Positions 35,984 to 44,409 of a stretch of DNA of 64,000 nucleotides are shown piece by piece (position 1 is the first letter of the stretch; the number at the start of each line of letters is the position of its first letter). The stretch covers positions 248,001-312,000 of the forward strand of contig NZ_JACHCG010000003.1 in NCBI RefSeq assembly GCF_014200595.1. Reading direction: 5' to 3'. This stretch comes from Pedobacter cryoconitis. GTDB taxonomy: Bacteria > Bacteroidota > Bacteroidia > Sphingobacteriales > Sphingobacteriaceae. Below the pieces are notes generated by a model. It saw only the letters and a list, made by a program, of their open reading frames with translations. It did no database searches and was not told where the DNA came from. The position numbers and the translations under genes were made by a program.

Positions 35984-37090
35984 CTACTTTAATACGTTGC
36001 TAATGAGTGGAATAACACCTATTGAAGTCGGATCCAGGAAGGAATCTCTCAGGGCTCTGCCGAGGTTTACATGCGCTTTGATACTCTCAGCTCTTAATTG
36101 ATAATAAGCTGAAAATGAACCAGGTAAGTCAGGATAATTTAGTAAACAATGAGACAATGTTTTCGCATCCAGCATTGCATTTGTAGTACCAGCACTGGTA
36201 AATGGAAGTGCCACATGAGCTGCGTCACCAATCAGGACTACATTCTGATAATGAAAACCTGGTAACAGGTCAAAATCCCTGGTATTCCAGATATAGCTGG
36301 TCCGAAAGTCATTGGCTCCCAAAACCTCCTGTACTTCGGCAGGAAAGTCTTTCAACAGGTTGAAACAGAGTTGACGCAATTGTTCATGATATTGTTCTGA
36401 ATTACGTATATTAATTGCTTCGGGGATATCAGCTAACAATGGGTCATATTGCATAAACCACACCAGCTCTGTTGCCGAAGTCGGGATAAGGCCAAAGGAT
36501 AATCCCTGATCTTTTTGCTGAAATTTAGTAAATCTTCCTTGTAATGATTCAGCAAGTCCGGCGTGCTGTATAATTCCAACGACCTCTTTTACTTTCCCCG
36601 GTTCAAATTTCACTTCGCCGAATAATTGCTGCCGCACGATCGAATTCGCTCCATCTGCCCCAATAAAGACATCTCCGTATTCCACTTCTCCATTGGAAAA
36701 TGCAGCAGCTACAATTTGATCTGCTTCATAGACGAAATGAGAAAATACACGATTGTTCTTTAACCTGGATACAGGCAGAAATTGATTTAAACAGGCCAGC
36801 AAGTCTGTACGTTTAAAGCATTGCCAGTCTTCCAGCGTTTTTTCATTCTGGATCAGTCCTTCAGCATCCCTGAGTATAAAAGTATGGACAGGTTTACCCG
36901 GAAGCGGGGTTTTACTTTCAATGGCAAGCTCATTCAGCACTGTAATGCCGTCATGATGCATCAAAAAGGCATGCCCGCCTACAGCAGAAAAGATCTGCCT
37001 TTCGTTTACAATCACTTCAATATCATGCTGATGCAAATAAATACCCATGCATAACCCAGCAATCCCACCGCCTAAAATAACTACTTTCAT
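35984..37090 (-). CDS. FAD-dependent aromatic-type monooxygenase
   Basis: A 368-residue single-component flavoprotein hydroxylase of the PHBH family. The N-terminal dinucleotide motif is VVILGGGIAGLCMGIYLHQHD with the ribose-binding Glu in IVNE. The second FAD motif is GDAAHVALPFTSAGTTNAMLDA, and the DG motif between them is VFIGADGANSIVR. It overlaps the upstream aminotransferase by 4 bases (ATGA), so the two are translationally coupled. The pair suggests modification of an amino acid-derived aromatic compound, but no other pathway gene is near and the substrate is unknown. Confidence 0.88.
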   Translation of the reverse strand: MKVVILGGGIAGLCMGIYLHQHDIEVIVNERQIFSAVGGHAFLMHHDGITVLNELAIESKTPLPGKPVHTFILRDAEGLIQNEKTLEDWQCFKRTDLLACLNQFLPVSRLKNNRVFSHFVYEADQIVAAAFSNGEVEYGDVFIGADGANSIVRQQLFGEVKFEPGKVKEVVGIIQHAGLAESLQGRFTKFQQKDQGLSFGLIPTSATELVWFMQYDPLLADIPEAINIRNSEQYHEQLRQLCFNLLKDFPAEVQEVLGANDFRTSYIWNTRDFDLLPGFHYQNVVLIGDAAHVALPFTSAGTTNAMLDAKTLSHCLLNYPDLPGSFSAYYQLRAESIKAHVNLGRALRDSFLDPTSIGVIPLISNVLK

Positions 37091-38256
37091 AAATTATTAA
37101 CGGTGGTTTTTATGTTGTGTAATGCTTCATTGAGAATATCTTCTGAAGTCGCAAAACTCATTCTGATAAATCCTTCTGCACCTTCTCCAAACCATTCTTT
37201 AGCACCGGGAACTACAGCAACTTTTGCCCGGTCGAGTAAAAGCTGATGGATTTCTTTACTGCTTTTTCCAGTCCCTGTAATATTGGTGAATGCGACATAA
37301 CATCCTTCTGGAGAAATACATTTAAATCCTTGTGTAGCATTGAGTTCTCTAACGGTCAGATCTCTCATTTTCTGAAGGTGTACCAGGAAATCATCTAACC
37401 AGTATCCGCAGTCGTTCAATGCTGTGGTCGCTGCCACCTGCGAAAGTATGTTTGCGCCATGGATAGTAGACCCGTGAAGTGAAACTTCAAACAAACGATC
37501 ATAATGTGCCTGGTTGGATGCCATAACTGCTCCGATCCGCAGGCCTGCAAGCCCGTAGGATTTACTAAAACCTGTGACCGTTATAGTCTGATTCCTGATC
37601 TCTTCATTGAGGGAAGCTATACTTGTATATAAGTTTGGGGTATAAACAATATCACTCCATATTTCGTCTGATAAAATAATCAGCCCGTGTTTACACGCTA
37701 TCTCCCCCAGCTGGAGCAATTCATCTTTTTTAAAGACCTTTCCCGTCGGGTTTAATGGGTTGCAAAGACAGATCATACGGGTTTTAGGCGTAATCAGCTG
37801 TTCGAGTTTACCAAAATCAACCGTATCAGATCCCGGAGGGATAGCAAATGGGACAGCAACGCCGCCAACAGCTTCGGTTGAGTATCTGAAAAGAAAATCT
37901 ACGGGGTCAAAGATAATAGCTTCCTCCCCTGCTGAAAGAAATGCTTTACAGGTTAAATAAATCCCGAAAGCGGCACTGTCAACTGGAAATATAAATCCGG
38001 GATTCGCCGGAATGTTCCGTTTAACAACATAGTAATTAGCTAAACTTTCGTTAAACTCAGGCAATCCTGAGGCAGGGCCATAAGAAAGATATCTATCCTT
38101 TGTAAACCGGATAATTGATTCTGCAATTTCGGGCGCACTCGGAAAGTCCGGATCAGCAGCAGTCAGCGGAATAACTCCCTCAGGCACAGTAGCCCATCTT
38201 AGGTTAAACGCTCTTTTCTTTAGAATATCAAGGTTGACAGATTGGGATTGAAACAT
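37087..38256 (-). CDS. Class I/II pyridoxal-phosphate aminotransferase
   Basis: A 389-residue fold-type I aminotransferase. The PLP lysine lies in TVTGFSKSYGLAGLRIG, with the conserved NPLNPTGKVF and LSDEIWSDIVY (PLP-contacting Asp and Tyr). The closest known styles are aspartate/aromatic aminotransferases. The 3' end overlaps the monooxygenase gene. The receiver gene at 38266 lies 9 bases upstream, so these four genes (kinase, receiver, aminotransferase, monooxygenase) may form one transcript. Confidence 0.9.
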   Translation of the reverse strand: MFQSQSVNLDILKKRAFNLRWATVPEGVIPLTAADPDFPSAPEIAESIIRFTKDRYLSYGPASGLPEFNESLANYYVVKRNIPANPGFIFPVDSAAFGIYLTCKAFLSAGEEAIIFDPVDFLFRYSTEAVGGVAVPFAIPPGSDTVDFGKLEQLITPKTRMICLCNPLNPTGKVFKKDELLQLGEIACKHGLIILSDEIWSDIVYTPNLYTSIASLNEEIRNQTITVTGFSKSYGLAGLRIGAVMASNQAHYDRLFEVSLHGSTIHGANILSQVAATTALNDCGYWLDDFLVHLQKMRDLTVRELNATQGFKCISPEGCYVAFTNITGTGKSSKEIHQLLLDRAKVAVVPGAKEWFGEGAEGFIRMSFATSEDILNEALHNIKTTVNNL

Positions 38257-38265
38257 CCTCTAAAA

Positions 38266-38655
38266 CTATAAATTTTCTAGAATTTCCAGAAACTTTTCTT
38301 TCACTAAGGGCTTGATTATAAATTCACAAACTTCGTCTATATTTTTTGATCTCTCCATTTCATGCGGGGAGATAGAGGAAGAGACAATATAGAGTTCGTT
38401 TCTCTTCACAAAAGAAGGGTATAATTCCTGGTATTCAGCCAAAAACTCCCATCCATCCATAACTGGCATATTCAGGTCCAGAAAGATAACATCCGGCAGA
38501 AGTTCCTTTTTATCCTGGATTTCTTTCAGATGTGTAATCGCTTGCAGTCCATCTGAAAAGACTTCTACCTCCACATTTTCAGAGACTTTCAGCATTGTTT
38601 TTTTTGTAAGAAATACAAAAATATCATCATCATCGATGAGGTACACTTTTTTCAT
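38266..38655 (-). CDS. Single-domain CheY-like response regulator
   Basis: A 129-residue receiver-only protein. I start at the ATG at 38655 (MKKVYLIDDDDIFVFLTKK); the longer frame from 38727 runs into the kinase gene and adds no homologous sequence. The acidic pocket is LIDDDD and the phospho-Asp is at about 60 (VIFLDLNMPVMDGWE), with Thr/Ser and Lys positions in YIVSSSIS and IIKPL. There is no output domain, so it acts by protein contact or as a phosphorelay shuttle. The start codon shares one base with the upstream kinase stop (TAATG), giving tight coupling to that kinase. Confidence 0.93.
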   Translation of the reverse strand: MKKVYLIDDDDIFVFLTKKTMLKVSENVEVEVFSDGLQAITHLKEIQDKKELLPDVIFLDLNMPVMDGWEFLAEYQELYPSFVKRNELYIVSSSISPHEMERSKNIDEVCEFIIKPLVKEKFLEILENL

Positions 38656-40163
38656 TACCAATTCATATTTTGATTTATAAATTCTATAGAAAAAATAGAA
38701 CCCTGGTCCGGAAGACTTTCCACCCAAATTTTACCTCCCATGGCTTCCACCTGGGTTTTAGTCATAAATAATCCAAGGCCTTTTGCATCAGGATGGCGGT
38801 GAAATACCTTTCCAATTTTAAAGATATTGTCTTTATGTTTAACAAGGTCTATACCCAATCCATTATCCTGAACAGTCAGCACAATATTTCCCTCCTTCAT
38901 TTTAGAGGCGAGGTTCAGTGACAGTTGTCTTTCTGGCGACTGGTATTTAATTGCATTACTGATCAGGTTATAAAAAATACTTGCCAGATATTTATGCGGA
39001 TATAATACTGCTGGTGCATCTTCAAAGTCCACCCTGATTTTTGCTTTTGCTTTCTGGATCTCGACATAGAGTCCGTCAAGTGCTTCCTGAAGACAAGTAC
39101 TAAAGTTCAGCCTGTCCAGTTTAATATCTCTGTCTAATCTGATCTGTATAGATTCTACCAGCTCATTAAATGTACTTTTCAGATTTTCTATGACAGGTTC
39201 GAGTTTGGAAACCAGCATTTTCTGCTCTTCAGCATCTTCGGCTTCCTGTATAAACTCTGCCAGCATCGCCATATTAATTAACGGCCCGCGTAAATTATGG
39301 GAAACTACATTACAGAAATCTATCAGTTGTGTATTCTGAATAGCCAGCTGCTCCATAATCAGCGTTTGCTTTTCTTCCAGTAGTTTTCGTTCCGTAATAT
39401 CTATTCCAAAACCAATCACCATAATGAAATTCCCCTTTTCATCATGCATAGGGAACATCCTTCTTAAAAAGGTGATATTATTTCCATCAGGGTCTTTCTG
39501 GCTTTCTTCCCAGCCTATCGCCTTTCCGGTATTCTTTACTTCAAGGAACTGTGCTCTGCGCGCTTTCGCTATCTCCGGATCACGGTTCCTGAAAGCACCA
39601 TATTCAAAGTCATCCTTTCCTATAATGAACTTTCTGTATTCTTCATTTTTAATCGCCATTGGATTGGCAAAAAGATACTTATGATCAGCGTCAAATACAA
39701 CAATATCCTGCGGAATATTATTGAGAATACTCTCATAAAATTCTTTAATACTATTATTAATGACAGGAAGTTTGAGTTGTAACAAACTGGCTACCTGCTG
39801 TGCAAGCAGGGCAAGCCCCTTATGCTGGTCCTGATTTAGTGTAATTTGTTTCGGGCCGGCCACACTTAAATGTCCAATAACCAGATTCTTATTCACAACT
39901 ACAGGTATAGCGATCAGAAACGGGAATATGTCGTTGATCGAATTGTCTCTGGGAGTTTCAGTCAGGTCAATACCCAGTTTTGCTTTATACCATATCCGGT
40001 TATTATCAACAAAAGTGATAGCCGAAACCGGTGCCTGTGTAATAATAGCAGCAAGTTTGACGATATTGTCAAACTCCTGTTCTTCACCAGTATCCAAAAT
40101 TTCCAACACATAAAGCGCAGCAATTCTGTCAGCTTCATTCCTAAGTGATGGGATATTAATCAT
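38655..40163 (-). CDS. GAF-PAS sensor histidine kinase
   Basis: A 502-residue soluble kinase. The N-terminal GAF-type domain (about 1-130) begins PSLRNEADRIAALYVLEILDT, the same family as the hybrid kinase at 18197-20971. A PAS domain lies at about 140-260 (QDIVVFDADHKYLFANPMA). The phosphoacceptor is in CNVVSHNLRGPLINMAML; the ATPase boxes are VQDNGLGIDL and KGLGLFMTK. The coupled receiver 38266-38655 is the likely target. A TAGCTTTG box lies 31 bases upstream. Confidence 0.93.
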   Translation of the reverse strand: MINIPSLRNEADRIAALYVLEILDTGEEQEFDNIVKLAAIITQAPVSAITFVDNNRIWYKAKLGIDLTETPRDNSINDIFPFLIAIPVVVNKNLVIGHLSVAGPKQITLNQDQHKGLALLAQQVASLLQLKLPVINNSIKEFYESILNNIPQDIVVFDADHKYLFANPMAIKNEEYRKFIIGKDDFEYGAFRNRDPEIAKARRAQFLEVKNTGKAIGWEESQKDPDGNNITFLRRMFPMHDEKGNFIMVIGFGIDITERKLLEEKQTLIMEQLAIQNTQLIDFCNVVSHNLRGPLINMAMLAEFIQEAEDAEEQKMLVSKLEPVIENLKSTFNELVESIQIRLDRDIKLDRLNFSTCLQEALDGLYVEIQKAKAKIRVDFEDAPAVLYPHKYLASIFYNLISNAIKYQSPERQLSLNLASKMKEGNIVLTVQDNGLGIDLVKHKDNIFKIGKVFHRHPDAKGLGLFMTKTQVEAMGGKIWVESLPDQGSIFSIEFINQNMNW

Positions 40164-40194
40164 ATGCAGGTTTCAGTCAACAATTTTGACGATA

Positions 40195-40202
40195 CAAAGC
40201 TA
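40195..40202 (-). promoter_or_regulatory. Predicted -7 box for the GAF-PAS kinase operon
   Basis: The minus strand reads TAGCTTTG, an exact TAnnTTTG match, giving a leader of about 27 bases before the ATG at 40163. Confidence 0.55.
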
Positions 40203-40310
40203 GTTATTAGATTGATTCTTTTATTAAAAAGAAAAAGCCTTGTGATCATTTATCCAAGATAGAATTTTTTCTCCACATTCAATCCTGCTCTAAAGTAAAC
40301 AGTCGTTCTT

Positions 40311-40343
40311 TTTATTCACCATTTCAATAATTATGTGAATAAA
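40311..40343. repeat. 9-bp perfect inverted repeat between divergent kinase genes
   Basis: TTTATTCAC (40311-40319) and GTGAATAAA (40335-40343) are exact reverse complements spaced by 15 bases, in the 254-base divergent region between two sensor kinase genes. Half-site spacing would suit a dimeric regulator. Confidence 0.5.
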
Positions 40344-40417
40344 GACCGCCCATTTTGTTCATTATCTTTAAATAAATTGAGAAATTGTCAGGATGTTTGA
40401 ATATTTTAGTGTTTTAA

Positions 40418-41596
40418 ATGGTTATGAGACAAAACTTTAGGTGGCAGGAAAGACACAACACTGAGGATATGATGGGGTACGCTGAAAAGAATAAAAACTT
40501 TCTCACGATCATTGAAAAATGCAACGAACTAATATTTTTTACTAAAAAAAACGGCGACTTTATTCATGTTACCACCGCTGCTGAACAACTATTCGGTTTT
40601 AGCAATCAGGAGTACGCCGGATTCAACCTGACGGATACTGTACATCCGGAAGAGCTGAATCATACCAGGGAAAGGCTTCAGCTTGTACTTTCTTCTCCGG
40701 GTGCGAATGTTAATTTGAAATTCAGAAGCAGAACCAAACAAAACGAGTACCGCTGGATAGAAGGTGTAGTTACCAACTTATTAGAGGAGAGTATGCAGGC
40801 GCTAATGTTCAGATTTAATGATATTACAGACCGGGTAAATGATGAAAATGAACAGGCCTTGCTGCTTCAGGATTTTACCAAAAGAAATCAGGATCTCAAT
40901 CAGTTTGTTTATATTATATCCCATAACCTGAGAACACCTCTTGCCAATTTGATAGGCTTGATTAATATTCTGGAAACCGATCTCCTGGACGACTACAACA
41001 AAGGTATTGTGGACTTGTTTAAATGTTCTACAGACAGGTTAAGTGAGACGGTATTTGACCTTACCCATATTTTGACCCTGAAAGACAATCAGGGTGTAAA
41101 AATCACGAAAGTTAATGTGCAGAAAACATTTGAAAAAGTATGTCACTCGTTTAATGAACAAATTAAACAGCTTGGTGTGATCCTGACCAGTAATTTTGAT
41201 TGCACATATATACATTTCAACAAAAGTTATCTGGAAAGTATATTGATGAATTTGTTGTCAAATGCGATTAAATACCGCTTGCAGAACAGACAGCTTGAAA
41301 TCAATTTAAACCTAACCATGGATGAGCACAATAACTGTACACTGCGTTTTTCGGATAATGGAATGGGTATTGACATGAATGTCAACAAAGACAAGCTCTT
41401 TGGTCTTCATCAACGCTTTCATAACCATATTACCGGGAATGGAGTGGGCTTGTTTATTACGAAGTCACAGATTACCTCTATGGGCGGAAATATCGAGGTT
41501 CAAAGTGCAGTAAATGAAGGAACGACTTTTACCATTACTTTTAAGGGCGAACCTGTTAACTTGTTAAACCAGAACCACCAGCCTGTCCTACAATAG
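40418..41596 (+). CDS. PAS sensor histidine kinase
   Basis: A 392-residue soluble kinase. A PAS domain (about 28-145, FLTIIEKCNELIFFTKKNGDFI, ending FRFNDITDR) precedes the phosphoacceptor box SHNLRTPLANLIGLINIL, then ATPase boxes MNLLSNAIKYR, FSDNGMGIDM and GNGVGLFITK. The kinase half is a paralogue of 28121-28999. Start at ATG 40418, or ATG 40424 two codons later. Its last 41 bases overlap, tail to tail, the opposite-strand PAS gene. Confidence 0.9.
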   Translation: MVMRQNFRWQERHNTEDMMGYAEKNKNFLTIIEKCNELIFFTKKNGDFIHVTTAAEQLFGFSNQEYAGFNLTDTVHPEELNHTRERLQLVLSSPGANVNLKFRSRTKQNEYRWIEGVVTNLLEESMQALMFRFNDITDRVNDENEQALLLQDFTKRNQDLNQFVYIISHNLRTPLANLIGLINILETDLLDDYNKGIVDLFKCSTDRLSETVFDLTHILTLKDNQGVKITKVNVQKTFEKVCHSFNEQIKQLGVILTSNFDCTYIHFNKSYLESILMNLLSNAIKYRLQNRQLEINLNLTMDEHNNCTLRFSDNGMGIDMNVNKDKLFGLHQRFHNHITGNGVGLFITKSQITSMGGNIEVQSAVNEGTTFTITFKGEPVNLLNQNHQPVLQ

Positions 41597-42782
41597 ATTC
41601 TATTGCCATATTTAATTTCTGAGAAGAGTCATTCAGGAAGTTCAAAGTCTGTTGGGTATCTTCTCCGGGATATTTGATCAGGAACTCAGTTAAACTCATA
41701 ATATTTGCCAGCGGAGCCCTGACCATGTGACTTTGTATCCAGGCGATTTCTTTCAGGTCTTTGTTCTGACGTTCGATTTTCTGAATGTAATTAATCCGTT
41801 CAGAAACATCTGTTGCCAAAACCAGACGTGCTTCTCGCTCTTCGAACCGGATGGTATTGGTCTCAATCTCTACCGGAAAAACCTCTTTATTTTTATTAAT
41901 ATGAATTAATATCCCGGAATAATCCCTGTTCTTAATCATACTGGTCAGATCCATCAGTTTACTGCTTTCTGATTGCGGACGAATATCCACAATATTCATT
42001 TGGAGGAATTCTTCTTTGGTATAACCATATTTATTACAGGCTGCATCATTTGCATGCAGGAATTTGCCATTCTCCATGTCAAAGACATACATTGGAACGG
42101 GATTGGCTTCGAAGGTATTTCTGAAATAGCGTTCTGAGGCATCCAGTCTGGAAATCAGGCTTGCTTCTTTTTTAATAGTCTGCTCCAGGCCATTCAGGAC
42201 TTTACTGATCAGCATCACACTAATTAAACTTACAAAAATAAGATTACCCGAGTAAGATGCCCAAAGTGGCAGATCATAGCTTTGCAATAACGGACTTTCA
42301 AAGAGTTTATACTGGATGACAGCCCCAAAGCCAGCGCAAATCAGCACATTTAATCCTACGAGCCAGTAGGCCGCGGGACGGGGGAAAATCATAGCAGAAA
42401 AAATCGTAATAATAATCAAATAAAGTACTCCGGGCCCCTCTGAGCCTAAAACTGCTATATAAATGATCGCCAGCACATATAGAAGAAATAGTGCCAATAT
42501 TTTCCTGGTATGAATCATGATTTTCTTATTGAAAATAATAGATAATAGGGCAAATACAAAAACAACGTTGAACCATTGCACGATAGTATTGCCGGCAAAA
42601 AAACCAAAGGTGACTGAAGAGACAAATGCAACTATGCTGATGACAAAACCATAGCTGATCACATTTCTGAAAAGTCGTTTCCGCCAAAAGACATGCTCCT
42701 CTTCTGAGGGGTCTGAATTTCTGAGCACCGCCTGTTCAATCAGCCGCTGCATCCTCCACCAATGTTCTTTGATTGAAAACAT
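41556..42782 (-). CDS. Membrane PAS protein with phosphoacceptor helix but no ATPase domain
   Basis: A 408-residue protein. I start at ATG 42782 (MFSIKEHWWRM), not the TTG at 42797. Six hydrophobic segments cover about residues 45-205, giving a membrane sensor like MASE/7TM types. A PAS domain follows (about 220-335, SERYFRNTFEANPVPMYVFD). The C-terminal about 70 residues carry a HisKA-like box (EIAWIQSHMVRAPLANIMSL), and the protein then ends without any HATPase domain. Proteins of this shape recur in Bacteroidota, so this may be a genuine phosphotransfer or regulatory protein rather than a truncation. It is 5 bases after the nucleotidyltransferase gene. Confidence 0.85.
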   Translation of the reverse strand: MFSIKEHWWRMQRLIEQAVLRNSDPSEEEHVFWRKRLFRNVISYGFVISIVAFVSSVTFGFFAGNTIVQWFNVVFVFALLSIIFNKKIMIHTRKILALFLLYVLAIIYIAVLGSEGPGVLYLIIITIFSAMIFPRPAAYWLVGLNVLICAGFGAVIQYKLFESPLLQSYDLPLWASYSGNLIFVSLISVMLISKVLNGLEQTIKKEASLISRLDASERYFRNTFEANPVPMYVFDMENGKFLHANDAACNKYGYTKEEFLQMNIVDIRPQSESSKLMDLTSMIKNRDYSGILIHINKNKEVFPVEIETNTIRFEEREARLVLATDVSERINYIQKIERQNKDLKEIAWIQSHMVRAPLANIMSLTEFLIKYPGEDTQQTLNFLNDSSQKLNMAIESIVGQAGGSGLTS

Positions 42783-42787
42783 AAACT

Positions 42788-43696
42788 TTATCCCCAAAGA
42801 TTAGCAGGATAAACACCTTCGTCCGCAAGCTTTTGTAAGGCAGCTTTAACCACCGGCGCATCTTCTTTAAAAGTCACCCCAAACCATTTAGCTTGTGTAG
42901 GAATCATCTTCACGACACCCTCACCAGATTTAATCAACAGATCGGCAACCTCAGGAATAAGGAATTCTGCCTTTAAATCAGTGGTATTGTTGTCCAGAAA
43001 TTTATAATATTCCTGTTCAGACCAGTTTACAAAGTCTGGTGTGAAACAAAAGAAATTCATACTTACTTTAGTATCCAGTGGAAGTTCCTGAACTGAATCA
43101 CCTGTTTTGGTAAATGCTTTACCGTCTTCTTTATAGATTTCTTTACGTTCAGTAATACTTACAATCTCCTGCGCTGCATTTACATTAATCTCTCCGCGTG
43201 TTACCGAACCGTTATCACTTAAAGTATTTTTTAATTCATATCCTATACAAGCATATTTATTGACTGCTATAGCTGTAGTCAAAAAGTTATAAGCTTGCTT
43301 AAAAGCATCAAAACCATAAAAATCATCCGCATTAATTACTGCAAACGGGCCATCCAATACCTCTTTACAGCACAATAACGCATGTGAAGTTCCAAAAGGT
43401 TTTGTCCTGTCTACAGGGATATTTCTACCACCACTAAAGCTTTCCAGTGATTGATATACATAATCTGTAGCAATCTTATCACTCAATTTAGGCTCAATAA
43501 CTTCTTTAAATGCAGCTGAGAATTCCTCTCTTATAATAAAGATGACCTTTCCAAATCCAGCTTTTATAGCATCATAAATGGAATATTCCATTATAGTTTC
43601 TCCCGAAGGGCCAAAAGATTCAGTTTGCTTATTACCGCCATATCTGCTAGCCATACCAGCAGCAAGAATAACAAGAGAAGGTTTTGTTGTATCCAT
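42788..43696 (-). CDS. Sugar-nucleotidyltransferase family protein
   Basis: A 302-residue NDP-sugar pyrophosphorylase-type enzyme. The nucleotide-binding signature is LAAGMASRYGGNKQ, with the metal-binding Asp in VINADDFYGFDAF. It would join a sugar-1-phosphate to a nucleoside triphosphate; the sugar and base are not readable. It lacks the C-terminal left-handed helix found in GlmU/RmlA-like bifunctional forms. It lies at the border of the polysaccharide cluster and divergent from a methyltransferase. Confidence 0.88.
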   Translation of the reverse strand: MDTTKPSLVILAAGMASRYGGNKQTESFGPSGETIMEYSIYDAIKAGFGKVIFIIREEFSAAFKEVIEPKLSDKIATDYVYQSLESFSGGRNIPVDRTKPFGTSHALLCCKEVLDGPFAVINADDFYGFDAFKQAYNFLTTAIAVNKYACIGYELKNTLSDNGSVTRGEINVNAAQEIVSITERKEIYKEDGKAFTKTGDSVQELPLDTKVSMNFFCFTPDFVNWSEQEYYKFLDNNTTDLKAEFLIPEVADLLIKSGEGVVKMIPTQAKWFGVTFKEDAPVVKAALQKLADEGVYPANLWG

Positions 43697-43782
43697 AGAA
43701 TTTTAAATAGTTCAATATAAATTAGCAAAAGTTACTCCATCTTTTTATTCAGTGCTTCACCGGCATTAATAAAATTACAATG

Positions 43783-43790
43783 TACCTTTG
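43783..43790 (+). promoter_or_regulatory. Predicted -7 box for the methyltransferase gene
   Basis: TACCTTTG is an exact TAnnTTTG match. It sits between the first in-frame ATG (43780) and the next (43792), ruling out those starts and supporting ATG 43810. Confidence 0.65.
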
Positions 43791-43809
43791 TATGGAGCGA
43801 AAAATAACT

Positions 43810-44388
43810 ATGATTGACAATTTTTCAAGCGATGCAGCATTCGATAGTTTATACTCCCTGAGAGCGCAACAGCTATCTTCTATCCACTGGACTCCTATAG
43901 ACGTTGCTAAAAAGGCCGCTATACACCTTACTGGAGGAGAAGGAAAGAATATTCTGGATATAGGAAGTGGGGTGGGTAAATTTTGTCTTGTAGCTGCTCA
44001 ATTTTTTCCAGACCATATTTTTCATGGTGTGGAGCAGAGGAAAGCGTTAGTAGACGAGGCAATTATTGCCCAAAATGCAACAAGGATAACCAATGTAAAT
44101 TTTATCCACGCTAATTTTAATGAACTTAGCATGGATGATTATGATCATATCTATTTTTATAATTCTTTCAGCGAAAACTTATTCCATTATAAGCCTATTG
44201 ATAACCTGGTTGATTGTTCCGAAGCTATTTATAATGAATACCTTAGTCAGTTTTACAACTTACTGGAAGAAAAACCTTCAGGTACAAGAGTAGCAACCTT
44301 TCATTGCAGCAATGAATATGTGCCTTCTTCTTATAAAAGAGTTCAGCATATTACCGGGGAAGCTCTAAAGCTTTGGATTAAAAGATAA
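43810..44388 (+). CDS. Class I SAM-dependent methyltransferase
   Basis: A 192-residue methyltransferase. Motif I is ILDIGSGVGKFCLVAAQFFP, motif II is HGVEQRKALVDEA, and a later NFIHANF and YFYNSF fill the usual positions. The start is ATG 43810 (MIDNFSSD) because a promoter box overlaps the two upstream ATGs. The style DIGSGVGKF with a protein of this size resembles Bacteroidota methyltransferases acting on small molecules or proteins; the substrate is not identifiable. Single plus-strand gene between the polysaccharide cluster and the nucleotidyltransferase. Confidence 0.85.
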   Translation: MIDNFSSDAAFDSLYSLRAQQLSSIHWTPIDVAKKAAIHLTGGEGKNILDIGSGVGKFCLVAAQFFPDHIFHGVEQRKALVDEAIIAQNATRITNVNFIHANFNELSMDDYDHIYFYNSFSENLFHYKPIDNLVDCSEAIYNEYLSQFYNLLEEKPSGTRVATFHCSNEYVPSSYKRVQHITGEALKLWIKR

Positions 44389-44409
44389 GTTGCGTTATGA
44401 AATGATAAG

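Noticed and set aside
43780..43809. Upstream start codons for the methyltransferase (43780, 43792)
   Set aside because: The TACCTTTG promoter box lies across or directly beside them, so they would not be in the message.
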